A DNA stretch of 64,000 nt from Limnanthes douglasii subsp. nivea (taxonomy: Eukaryota; Streptophyta; Magnoliopsida; Brassicales; Limnanthaceae): positions 348,885,081 through 348,949,080 of the forward strand of contig JAUPFV010000001.1 in assembly GCA_036936605.1 (NCBI GenBank), written 5' to 3'. Positions 44,334 through 54,933 of the stretch are shown piece by piece (position 1 is the stretch's first letter; each line of letters opens with the position of its first letter). The notes under the pieces were generated by a model. The model was given only the letters and a program-made list of their open reading frames with translations, ran no database searches and had not been told where the DNA came from. A program made the position numbers and the translations under genes.

Positions 44334-47086
44334 TTAGGGCTTGTTCCCTTCAGATTTTTCTTCACCACCATCTCTTTTGGGACTTTTAAGTTTAACACTT
44401 GAACTCTCATCCGTTCCTTCATCATCATCATAAGTAGAGTCTATTTCACTAGAGTAGTTGCGCTTGTCATCATCTGCTAAGGTTTAGAATGGGATGTCAT
44501 CATAGTCTACATATTTCCACAAGAGACCAAGGTTCCTCTTAGGAAAGGTCTCATGGAACAATAGGACCATATCAGACTTGATCCCATTATCCCTCTTTTC
44601 CAGAGAATCTATTATTCCATTAGCATACTTCTCTATGCCTGCAGCTATGGCTTGAGCTTGTTGGGTTCCAGGGCCTCTTTCTCTTTGGTCTTCTCCTGAA
44701 AAATATTCTCCAACTTAGCTTTGTCATCAGACAAAGTCTGGATACTACCATCCTTAGTTTTCAATTACTCCTTCAAAGCTGTGATGTCTTTTAAAGAAGA
44801 GGTCTCCAGGTTAGAGTATTTGGTTTGACGCCCCTTGCTGGTCGCTTCTGACTTGAGCAGTTCAGCAGCTAACTCTTCTTTCTCCTTCTTTAATAACTCT
44901 ATTATTTGTTGAGCACTGAGAAGATCATTCGGCAAGTTTTGCTTATATGTGGTTAGGGAATTGATGGTACCAGTTTGAGCCCTTACTTGTCTCTTTAGAT
45001 CAAACACTGGTCGGATATAGCCTAAGAGGGCATGACTCAAAGTATCTTTCTCCCCAGATATTGCATAGGTCTCCTAATTATGAGTCACCACATTGGAAGA
45101 GCTGAGAGAACGTAAGGCCCCACGAAGTCATCTTTTTCTAAGTCGGTTACCATCACCAGCAACCAGCAACCTGTCCGGAATGGAGGTCGGTTGGAATTTC
45201 CTCCTGCAAGGTAGGATCGGTAGGAGCTGAGGGAAGGAATTCAGGAGGATGAAGGATTATCTCTGCTCCCACAGTGACTTTCTTTTTCTTGGCAGCTTTC
45301 TCATCACTGTTGGCTTTACGCTTCTTATCCTTCTTCGGAGGCTTCGGTGGGTTGTTTGACCCACCAGCTTCCTTCATAGTCACTTCTACTGCTTCCAGTA
45401 AAGCAGCATTACTACCCTACTGGTTCTCCAAACTGGTCCCTTCAGTAGTCGTTTCGGCTGGGTCTATTGTGGTCTTCTTCTTCTTGTTGTTGTTCTTCAT
45501 TTTACTAGGGGCTTTGGCCCTGGAAGGCTGGTATAGTTTGACATCTTTGGCCTCTGTCATACTTAGGATCACATCTGCGGGGGTAGGGGTAGTTAACTCT
45601 TCCCAGGAGAGATCTCTTCTTCCCATGGTGTTCCACAGGTGAGACCTTACAAAGTTTCCCGAATTAAAGCAATTGTGAAAAGCATTTCCCCACTTCTCCG
45701 AGGCCCAAGCGTTCAGCTTAACACAAGTATCCCGACATGCCTCCAAATAATCCGAAAACTCCTTCGGAAGCACTAAAAATAAGTATAAGTCTGTTCGAAT
45801 TAAAAACTTAACACTGGAAAGATAAAAGAAGAAATAAAAGAAACTCATCAGTGCTCTTCCAGCGACTCGTTAAAAGGCTTCGTATAGAGTCAGCCTTGGT
45901 CTTTTTGTCATTCTCCCGAGCCCCACTAACAAATAAGAAATGTATCCTCCATGGTTTTTCGGACTCTAAGAGATCGTCCACTACCTTATAATCGTTCCCC
46001 ATGTTGTAATGATAGAAGGAGATCTGATGGTTCTTACACAAGCTTGCCAGAGCAGCAAACTGTTCCATCGGTAGTGGGATCTTAGACAACCCGGATGCCA
46101 TGATGCAGGCCAAAAGAGTATACCAAGCATTGGGGCTCAGCTGGCTGGGCACAACTTAATCAGATGGAAGTATCTGACTATCTCTGGGTCCAAAGGAAAC
46201 CAGAGTCCCCAGTTCAACACTTCTCTGTAAACCACCACTTCATTCAGCTTGCAATCCATTGACGTCTCTGGGTCGGAATCCTTACTTGTACAGACTTTGG
46301 AATTCCCCACTTAGTGCGAATCTGACCCAACTCATCCGTATGGGTATACATATAGGCAATATTGGCCATCAAGTACTTTACGCTAACTTTCTTAAAGCAT
46401 GGTCCCACTCTACACTCCAAGCTCTCCGGAAGAGCATCCAGATGAGACATATCCACTTTGGTCTTGCCCTTCCGATCTGCAACTGTATCTTTTATTTGAC
46501 CGGACGCCTCAGCCTCAAAAGGGTCTTCTTCTATACTGTCTTCCATAGTTTCTTCCATCACTGTGGAAGGTTGTTCAGATTGTTGTGCAGATGACAATTC
46601 GGATAATCTGGTTTCTACTAGGGGTGGTTGCCCTGATGGTTTAGCTTGTGGCGTAGATTTTATTGCCTCCAAGCTGGAGGGCTTTGAAGATGTGGGGATG
46701 GATTTTGACTTGGATTGACGAGTGACTCGGCGCATTATTAACTTATCTAGAGAGTTTTCTATGTCTGACCCCATTGCAATGAAAGGCGGAGGCTTTCTTA
46801 AACTGGATACATCTTTCTCCTTAGGTAAAGTATTTTGAGACTCCTGGACAGAAGATCTGGATGGAAGAGGTGAAAGGGTTACTACAGATGACAATTTCCT
46901 AACCTTGGAAGGTTTTGAAGAAGATGAGCCTTGATCTATATTCAACTGTGGCTAATTACTTCTTTCACTAGGTGAAGCAGGAAGACCAGTAGCAATGCGT
47001 TCGCCTCTTGCTACTTTTTGTGCTCTCTCTAACTCAGATAAGTTCAACCAACCTCATTTTACTAAGTCGTTTTTGGCTGTGAACAT
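44334..47086 (-). pseudogene. Antisense accessory gene (copy 3)
   Basis: Runs from ATG at 47086 to TAA at 44336-44334. Blocks: N-terminus near 47086-46960, Ser-rich linker (46945-46600), core with LECRVGPCFKKVSVKYL (about 46400), LSPNAWYTLLACIMAS (46145-46090) and FYHYNMGNDYKVVDDLLESE (46030-45955). Exon 1 ends at 45849. The intron is 45848-45773 (76 nt), but its donor reads ATGAGT instead of GTGAGT. Exon 2 has LPKEFSDYLEACRDTC, SHLWNTMGRRDLSWEELTT, a Lys-rich stretch and a coiled-coil-like region near 45040-44765. Several frameshifts and stops make it inactive. Confidence 0.78.
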
Positions 47087-47174
47087 ATATGATTCAAGAA
47101 AAAATTTGAAGGTGAACTGAGCTTTCTCTCTCTAAGAACGTTTGTGATTTTTGAAGACAATGAAACAGTAGAAA

Positions 47175-47186
47175 TATTTATATATA
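47175..47186 (-). promoter_or_regulatory. TATA box of the antisense gene (copy 3)
   Basis: Minus strand reads TATATATAAATA, about 90-100 bp upstream of the ATG at 47086. Confidence 0.5.
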
Positions 47187-47533
47187 ACAATGAAAATGAC
47201 AGTTATGTAGTAGAAGGTAAATCGATTTTGAGTAATGATTAAAAGATGCAAGGTGTGAAAGTTAAAGCCTATGTAACTTTCTAGCCTAGTGGGTGCGAGA
47301 ATCTAGGATAAAAACGACTGAGAGGTCAAACCAAATCCTGACACGTGTCCCACAATTCAAGAAAAACTCTTAGAATTCTGAATTGAGAAATCAGTTCCAC
47401 CAAAATTCGAACAGGGTCACTCTTGAAAGGATAATTTTACAGTTCGAACAAAACAACAGATTGGAAAAAGTTGGTATTGGTTTTTTGAGTTTTAGCTTTT
47501 CCAAAGATCCTTTGCAAGACCTAAAGGGGCTAC

Positions 47534-47900
47534 TGATGAGTTCAGATATTTGAGTTACTATGCCTTGACTAAATCCAAAGGGAAATTCAGACCAAACCAC
47601 TATAATAAAATTTCGAACAAGATAAATGTATTAAATGTTGACTAAGCTGATTGCTGGTCACTTCAAACCATATTACTAATGGGTCCTTAAACTTGACCCG
47701 ACTTCACGACCCGACCCAATAAGCCCATGGGTCAGTAATTAAGTATAAATACACCAACCACTTTCATTAATGAGGGTAATAAAAATTTATTACTAGTAGA
47801 CAACTTAATTATCTCTCTACTCACCACACTAAACATTAAATTCCACAAAACATCTAAAACACTTTACAAAATTACCCTCAAACAGAAATAAACCACACCA
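47534..47900 (+). repeat. 3' LTR of copy 3
   Basis: 367 bp, TGATGAGTTC...CCACACCA, preceded by TAAAGGGGCTAC. TATA box at 47744-47751. Confidence 0.92.
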
Positions 47901-47905
47901 ACCAT

Positions 47906-49373
47906 AACTCTCGTTGACCTTCTAAAACCTAAATACTTGAATTGTTGGGCTAAAATATCTTCCCTTTAAATACATTTTAACCAAACCGGTATCCACATAT
48001 TATTTATTTATTCTACTATGAGATATTATTATTATTATTATTATTATTATCATCATCATTCATATGTCCAATATTCCCAATATTGATTTCTCTAATTATT
48101 TAATTGTACTTGTAGCAACATGTCTGAACACTTTAAAGTTACACATAATGAGACATTCTAAATTTGGATTTCTTTACAATCTCCCACTTGGAGTATTCAT
48201 TTGTACTAAAATGTATCCATCTGAATAATGCACTATATAATATCGTTGTTCACGGATAATATTTGAATGTTTATTCATGTCAGGATATACGTAACAAAAA
48301 ACTAAATAATTCAACCACGTCTTATGATGCGTATTGGTTTACAATTAATCATATTACTAACTACTACCTTAGTGAACCCTCACCTCTTATGGAGTGTAAA
48401 ATAGTATGACACGTCTTTGTAACTAATATATGTCAACTTTTCAACTGATCCTACTTCACTGCATTAAGATCACTTAAAATGAGAGAAAAATATAAAACCT
48501 GAATAATTGCATTATTGATAATAATTCAATATGAAGTACTAAAAACTAAATAATTGTATAAATGATAGCTTAAGTGTATATGCATACATTAGTAATACAA
48601 TCTGAAATACTGAATACTAATTTGAATTCAATTCTGAAGTGAAATAAAAAACTCTACTTAAATCAAAACAACACTCCCACTTAATATGAATATCCTATAG
48701 ACTAAGAACGTCCAAGTGAATGATATGTTCACGAAATAATATAGACGTTCAGATATTAGTAGATGTAGATGAAAATAAGAGAGATAAATATTTCTATTTA
48801 CCATAATCTCAACTAAATTAAATGAGTTTGTTTTATTTTTCTCTATCTTTATTTCCTTGATTATAAGGAACCGAATGTCTTCTCATTATTGAATGTTATT
48901 AAGTGTGTTATAAAATTTATTCTCATAAAAGATGCAGACCTAAATAACATTGTATGGTTTAACATCCACTTAACTTATAAAGTCATGCACTTAAATGATC
49001 TTCTTAATTGTCTGAATTTACTTGTGTCATTATGTGATGTTAGATACGTAATATTGGATGACATATATCACATCTACAATGGTACATCTGTGAAAGTCTC
49101 AAGTATTACTTAAGATTAGTATAATGAATTTCATAACTTGTCCTAAATTAACCATGGACATACACTCATAAATTTCCAAATTGGTCTTGAGATATTTGTT
49201 CGAGAAAAATTATTTCAAAGCAACTATAACAAATTAAATGTTTTGTCATAAGCCCAAAAAATTATCAAGAATAATCCCGATTATTATTGTTTCCTAAATA
49301 CATAAGACACCTCACATGTAAATTTGAGACTTAATATCATTAACATAAATTTCTTGATGGCATGTAATAAGTC
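47906..49373. other. Gene-free DNA, possibly old repeat
   Basis: Contains an ATT/CAT microsatellite (48023-48059). Stretches such as CAATCTCCCACTTGGAG look like decayed LTR-type repeat DNA, but I cannot classify it. The 74-codon ORF at 48889-49113 has no recognisable motif. Confidence 0.45.
48023..48059. repeat. ATT/CAT microsatellite
   Basis: (ATT)n followed by (CAT)n. Confidence 0.85.
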
Positions 49374-49378
49374 ACTGT

Positions 49379-49715
49379 TGGTGTGGATAATTTTTGGTTA
49401 AAGGGTATTTTAGGGAGTTTTTTAGTTAAATGTTATTTTCTGGATAATGAGTAGTGAGATAAAGGAGGTGTATGCTTGTTTTTAATGTTTTATAAAAAAA
49501 TCCAAACTATTAAATGAAGTTGGTTGGGGTATTTATACTAATTCTCTGACCCATGGGCCTTATGGGCCGGACCCTGGATCTGGTTCAATGTTAGCATACA
49601 GCTGAGTCATGCATTGACTGGTTGGATTATTCTTAATTTGCGTGATCCAATATATACCCAAACTGCCCCGTCGGTTTTCACAGCAATGTCCTTCCAAAAA
49701 GACCTCACCCTATCA
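49379..49715 (-). repeat. 3' LTR of copy 5 (family III)
   Basis: On the minus strand it begins TGATAGGG and ends CACACCA; TATA box TATAAATA (minus) at 49530-49537. Confidence 0.75.
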
Positions 49716-50029
49716 GTAGCCTCTTTAGTTCTTAAAAAATTATTTTGGAAGAGCTAACTTATTCATGAAAAGACCTGGACCGGATCCGAAGGGGTTTCAT
49801 TTTGTAAATTCTAACCGGATCAGAATGGGTTTCTTTTTGCAAATGAAAAACCAAGAGTTAAAAATATGAAATCTGACATGTGTCATATTTTGATTGAACC
49901 TCTCAGTCGTTGTTCTTTCTTGGAAGTTGTACCTATTTTTTAAATTAATTATGGTAGACTTAATAGCCCCTAATCATTATTCGAACCATTTCATCTTCTC
50001 CAAAAGAAATACTCAAGTGGTTTTTATCT

Positions 50030-50037
50030 CTATTTAA
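50030..50037 (+). promoter_or_regulatory. TATA-like box of the antisense gene (copy 5)
   Basis: CTATTTAAAC, about 100 bp before the ATG at 50131. A weaker TATA variant at the conserved spacing. Confidence 0.4.
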
Positions 50038-50130
50038 ACTTGTTTTACTATTTAGTTTCTCATAACCAAAACCATTTTCTAGAGAGAGAAAGCTTGAGTT
50101 TTTTATTTTTCCTTGTCTTTAAGAAGTTAT

Positions 50131-50627
50131 ATGTTCACTGCTTGAACAACTTTGATTAAAATAGGTTGGTTAAACCTATCAGACATGAGGCAAGGATCGC
50201 AGCCGGACATCTTGTTTCTCCTAGTGGAGTGGTTAACCCAGTGGTGCGAGAATCTGATAAGAGCACATCATCATCCTGAACATCAGTAACGCAAAAAACC
50301 TCTTTTATTCCTACATTATCTACTCTAGAATCCAAACCTTCAGTTCAAGCATCTTTAGATTATTCTCCGAAGAGAAAAACCATTTCTAGTGTTAGGAAAC
50401 TGTTATCTTTTATAGCCATGAGATCAGATATAGAAGAGGTCACACCTTAGAGAGTTACTCGACTTTCTAAATCTAAAAGCACCCCATCTACATCCATAAA
50501 TATCATTTTGGATGCATTAAAACCTACTGCCCAATCCCCAGTAAATCCGGACAACATGTCTCTCCACGATGAGGCCACTCAAGTTGAAAAAGAGGCCACT
50601 AGTACTAAGTCGATCGAACAACGACTA
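50131..50627 (+). pseudogene. Antisense accessory gene, N-terminal part (copy 5)
   Basis: Starts MFTA followed by a stop, then GWLNLS in frame. The rest is a decayed Ser/Pro-rich linker. It breaks at AGTGT where copy 4 inserted and continues in frame at 60985 using a single copy of AGTGT. Confidence 0.7.
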
Positions 50628-50632
50628 AGTGT

Positions 50633-51042
50633 TGGGGTGGATAATTATCGCCTTTAGGGTAGGCTTGTAATTTGTTTGGTATTTTATAGTAGTATGGGGG
50701 TATTTAATATTTAGAGTAGAGAGTAGATAGATAATTAAGCTGGCTGGTTGCAGTTAATTCTCATTTCCCTACACTAAATGCAGGTGGTTGGGTATTTATA
50801 CCCTTATGTTTGGGCCCTTATGGGCTTTCGGGTCATGTTTAATGGACCCATGTCATGTTCAAAGACCCATGAGCTCTAAGTAGGAGAGCAAGTAGCTTAG
50901 TCAAGCAGTGTTTAGGTTTTTTAGTACTTTTGTCATAGTTCGAACAGTCCTATGGGCTAAGTGTTCGAGGTGATCTGTCAGGTCCGGAGGCCTTGGACCG
51001 ATCTGTCCTTGTCCGGGGAGCGTGCAGAATTCAGACTCATCA
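50633..51042 (-). repeat. 3' LTR of copy 4 (family I)
   Basis: 410 bp; minus strand TGATGAGTCTG...CCACCCCA. The terminal CA is kept. Confidence 0.9.
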
Positions 51043-51045
51043 GGT

Positions 51046-51056
51046 GCCCCTTTTTT
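51046..51056 (-). other. Polypurine tract of copy 4
   Basis: Minus strand AAAAAAGGGGC, just before the 3' LTR. Confidence 0.7.
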
Positions 51057-51381
51057 AGGTGTTTGTTCAAATACTCTTGTCAAAAACCTGAAAAACAGTC
51101 CGACATCAGGAGTAGTTTTAATCCGGACAGGTCTGTCAATTTGGGCTATGGGTTTATCCGGACTGATAAAGCTTCGCGAATTCAAAACGGTTTTTTCCAG
51201 AGTTCGTGGGACACGTGTCGCTCTCTGATTGGCTGCTTCAGCCATTTTTTCACCTTGAATTTCGAACCCACTTTCTTCGAAAAGCAACCTCTTAATTAAA
51301 GGTGGTGACATCAGCGCTGTCTTTAATCATTACCAATCTTTTCGAATTCTCCTAGGAATCAACTTCTTTTTTCAGATTTAT

Positions 51382-51389
51382 TATAAATG
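51382..51389 (+). promoter_or_regulatory. TATA box of the antisense gene (copy 4)
   Basis: TATAAATG, 106 bp before the antisense ATG at 51488, followed by a CT-rich stretch (about 51450-51462). Confidence 0.5.
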
Positions 51390-51487
51390 CAAACTCACTT
51401 TCTACTGTTTTACCATCTCTTTCTCATTTACTCTGCAAAATTTCTCAAAGCTTTCTCTCTCTAAAGCAAAAACTTGCTCAATAGTTT

Positions 51488-54448
51488 ATGTTTACAGCGA
51501 GGAACGCTCTGATCAAAGGCGGGTGGCTCAACCTTTCTGAGTTAGAGAAGGCTCAAAAAGTCGAAAGGGAAAGACGAATTGCAGCAGGGTTACCCACTTC
51601 GCCTGTTGATAGACCAATCACTTCTGCCACAGAGTCAGATCAAGGCTCTTCTTCTTCTAAAGGCATCAAGCTGAGAAAGCTATTCCAAACTAACCTCTCC
51701 CCCATTATTTCTGGTTCCTCGGTTCAGGAATCGAAACCTACTGTCGAGCCTGGAGTAACAGTTACTAGTCTCAAAAAACCTTCACCCTTTATAGCAATGG
51801 GGTCAGATACAGAGCACTCCCCTCAGAAGCTAGTTGACCGGAGAAAGGGCCGGTTGGTCAAGGGGCAATCCTCTAAGAACACTCCCTCAAAGTCGGGGGT
51901 AAAAGACAGCAGCACTGGGTCAGAGGTGCCTATTAAAGCTCCCGTGGACAGATTGTCTGGTCCGGAGGGTAACAACCCAGCTCTTCGAAGAGAGACCTCT
52001 GCCTCAGAGCCCCAACCGGAGACTAGAAGCCAAGGGAACACTGAAGCCCAGCAGTCCGGAGGCCAAGCTGAGCCAAATCTGAATCCTCCCCGTGCCACTG
52101 CTGCTGAAAACCCTTCAACAATTATGGAGGAGATAATTGAGGACTCTGTCGAAGAGGCTCCATTTGAGTCTGAGCCCTCCGGTCAGACCAGTAGCGCTGC
52201 TGTTGCCAAAACAGACAAACGCAAAGAGAAGCTGTGCTTGAGGCATCCGGATCTGCCGGAGTGCCTCGAAGGAAAAGTGGGGCCTTGTTTTCACAAGGTC
52301 AGCGTTAAGTACCTCCTTGCCTTGCAAAAAATCAATTACGCATTCATCCACACAGCTGAGCTGGGCAGGATGTGTACGAAGTGGGGAATACCGGAGAATG
52401 TGAAGATCATGATCCCCATACACCCGTAGACCCCTATGGACTGCAAACTGAGTGAAGTCGTCATGTTCACGGAGCTATTCAACTGGGGGCTCAGATTCCC
52501 ACTAGACCCAGAGATTGTCAGATACTTCCATCTGATTAGGCTCTGTCCGAGCCAGCTGAGCCCCAACGCCTGGTATACCCTCATGGCCAGCATCATGGCC
52601 TCAAGGCTCTCCAGGATTCCTCTACCAATGGAGGAGTTTGCTGCTGTGGCCAGCCTTTGCAGAAACCATCACATCCCCTTCTACGATTTCAACATGGGGG
52701 ATGACTTCAAGGCTGTGGACGACTTGCTGGAGTCGGAGAGGAATTGGAAGACCCAGTTCCCGTTCGTGAGTGGTGCTTGGGAGAACGGAAAGAAGATCAA
52801 ATCAGGAGTGAACCCAAGCCTCCTCAGAAGCAGGTGGAGGGGTGACCGTAAGTCTTTTGCTTTATATTTTTACTTCTTTTTCTTTAAAGTTACTTTTAAA
52901 TTAACTCGTTTCATTTTTGCCTTGGCAGTACTGCCCAAGGACTTCAGTGACTACCTCAAATCCGGGCAGGCCACTTGCACCAAGATCAATGCTTGGACTG
53001 CTGAGAGGTGGGGGAACCGTTTCCATGCTGCTTTTACCAGTGGAAACTTGGCAAAGTCTCACTTGTGGAACACCACAGGTCGGAGAGACTTGGCTTGGGA
53101 GGAGCTCACCACTCAGCCTCCCCCGGATGTTGTACTTAAGAGGACCCATGAACTGGACAAGACACTCTTCTTGCCAGGCCGGGCCAAAGCCCCGAGCAAG
53201 ATGAAAGGCAAGAAGAAGGGCAAGAAAAAGGTTGGTGAAGCTAAACCTGGAGAATTGGAGGAGGATGCTCCTACAAACCCGGAGGGGGCAGTTCACAGCC
53301 AAATCGATGCTGCTCTCTTGGAAGTGGTGGAGCAGGAGATTGAAAGGCAAGAAGTTCCCTCCCCGGATCCTCCAAGAGCTTCCAAAAGAGAGCATAAACG
53401 GGGAGGAGAAAGCAAAGACAGAGAGGCCAAGAAGAAAAAGACCTCCTAAGGTGACGAGCTTTCTCTCCGGGCTCTAGAGCCTTCTTTCCAAGCTGATCCA
53501 ACTGACCCAACGCTTGCTGAGGAGATACCGGGTGACTTCCATACCGATGAGGTCGAGGGGGGAGATATCAATATCGACGGAGTAGACATCACCGGTCTGG
53601 GTGGGCTTGGTGAATACTTCATGAATCTTCCCAGAGACGACTTTGCCGGGCCTTACCTCCCTCCGAGCACCTCAAACACGGTCACTTTCAATGGTAAGAC
53701 CTTTATTGTTTCTAGTGAAAGGGATGCCATAGCCCACTCTTTGTTAAGTAACGTTCAGCCTGTACTTGTGTTGGAGAAACAAGTCCGAAACCAGGCCGAT
53801 GTCATCAAAGATCTCAAGTCTGACAAAGAGAGGCTGTCCGATGACCTTCGCACTGCCACTTCCAATGCTGCCATTTTAAAGTAAGAAAATGAGGAGTTGA
53901 AGAGAAACCAAGAGGAAAGCACCACAAAAGTCTCCACTTTCGAGGACACCATCAGAGAGCTCCGGGAGAAGCTGTCCGGTCTGTAGAAAGACCTTACCAC
54001 CTCAAAGGGAGAATCCAAAGCCAAGGATCAAATCATCACCAACTTGACCAATGATGAAATCGCCCTTGAGAATACAGTGTCCAAGGCTGCCGAGGAGAAA
54101 GCTACTTTGCTAAAGGAGCAGGAGGCCAAGATTCAAGCCAAGATTGACGCTTATGCCACCAAAATGATCGACATCCAGGAGGAAATGTACGCCAAGGTGA
54201 GGTCTGACATGGTTCTACTCTTCCACGAGAAGTTTCCGAAGAGGAACCTAGGGGACTTATGGCTTCATGTTGAGTCTAACGATCTCCCGTATCATACAAT
54301 GGCTGATGGAGACTTGAAAGGTTATTCTAGCGCTTCCTCATCCGATGACGAAGAACGTACCAGAGAGAGCCCAGACGAAGAGGAAAATGATCCTAAGGGA
54401 AAGAAGAAGGTAAACGAAGCTGAGCCATCTTCAAAGGCTCGGACTTAA
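51488..54448 (+). pseudogene. Antisense accessory gene with intron (copy 4), best preserved copy
   Basis: Exon 1 is 51488-52847 (1,360 nt, same length as in copy 1). The intron is 52848-52928 (81 nt, GTAAGT...TTGGCAG). Exon 2 is 52929-54448. Spliced product is 959 codons. No frameshift is seen; four stops break it (52427, 53447, about 53882 and about 53984). Domains: MFTARNALIKGGWLNLSELE, Ser/Pro linker (residues about 45-240), conserved core (about 245-450, with LEGKVGPCFHKVSVKYLLAL, LSPNAWYTLMA and MGDDFKAVDDLLESE), SHLWNTTGRRDLAWEELTT, basic KMKGKKKGKKK, an acidic segment, a long coiled-coil region (about 53760-54200), FHEKFPKR and an acidic Ser-rich tail. The 81-nt intron lacks stops and is a multiple of 3, so retained-intron RNA also reads through. 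The protein's role is unknown. Confidence 0.82.
52848..52928 (+). other. Intron in antisense gene (copy 4)
   Basis: GTAAGT donor, TTTTTGCCTTGGCAG acceptor, T-rich body, phase 1, at the same codon as in copy 1. Confidence 0.65.
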
Positions 54449-54487
54449 TTTATAAACCACTTTTTTACTCTTTATTCATACTAAAGT

Positions 54488-54503
54488 CCTTGGAAGACCA
54501 AGG
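54488..54503. other. CCTTGG-AAGA-CCAAGG hairpin, first (copy 4)
   Basis: Six-bp arms kept, one loop base differs from copy 1. Lies 40 bp beyond the antisense stop. Confidence 0.55.
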
Positions 54504-54575
54504 CATTCTTTTTGTAATCGTGTCCGGCAACTGACGGGATAGGTTTTCTGTTCTGTTTTTGACAATTCAAAAAGT

Positions 54576-54591
54576 CCTTGGAAGGCCAAGG
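54576..54591. other. CCTTGG-AAGG-CCAAGG hairpin, second (copy 4)
   Basis: Exact reverse complement of the copy 1 hairpin. Confidence 0.55.
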
Positions 54592-54666
54592 CACTTTAAG
54601 TTATTTTAATGAATATTTTTGTTTCATGCAATTCTCATCTTCTTTCATAGTCTGTTCCAATTTTGA

Positions 54667-54762
54667 TGGCTAGAGTTTGAACAGCCTTTAGTTATTTCAT
54701 AGTGAGAGTGTTTAAGTTCTCCGGCTAGAGTTTAAATAGCCCTTAGTTATTTCAATCCGGAT
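54667..54762 (-). repeat. Two units of the 55-bp repeat (copy 4)
   Basis: Matches 14559-14690 of copy 1 in reverse; about 1.8 units. Confidence 0.65.
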
Positions 54763-54851
54763 AGTGTGACAAAGGACAAAAATTAAAACACTTGGGAAAA
54801 TTTTTAAGAAGGCATCAAATTTTATTCAAAATCCCGGACACCTCATTAAAA

Positions 54852-54873
54852 CCTCCCCGTGCCACCAGGGAGG
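54852..54873 (-). other. Conserved GC-rich hairpin after pol (copy 4)
   Basis: Minus strand arms CCTCCCT and GGGGAGG; one pair is a G-U wobble compared with copy 1. Confidence 0.45.
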
Positions 54874-54933
54874 AAAGAGTATGCCCCCAAATATTTACAT
54901 GGATGTTTAAACAAGTAAATATTTACACAAAGG

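Larger units (their letters stand above)
43301..47900 (+). mobile_element. Internally deleted gypsy element (copy 3)
   Basis: 4,600 bp flanked by ACCAT at 43296-43300 and 47901-47905. It has two 367-bp LTRs of family II. Immediately after the 5' LTR the sequence jumps to the last part of integrase, so primer site, gag, protease, RT, RNase H and most of integrase are gone. The antisense gene (44334-47086, minus) and polypurine tract remain. The LTRs differ at roughly two dozen sites by eye (about 6-7%), so it is older than copies 1 and 4. Confidence 0.9.

Noticed and set aside
48889..49113. 74-codon ORF in gene-free DNA
   Set aside because: No motif, start context or homology is visible, and AT-rich sequence produces such frames by chance.
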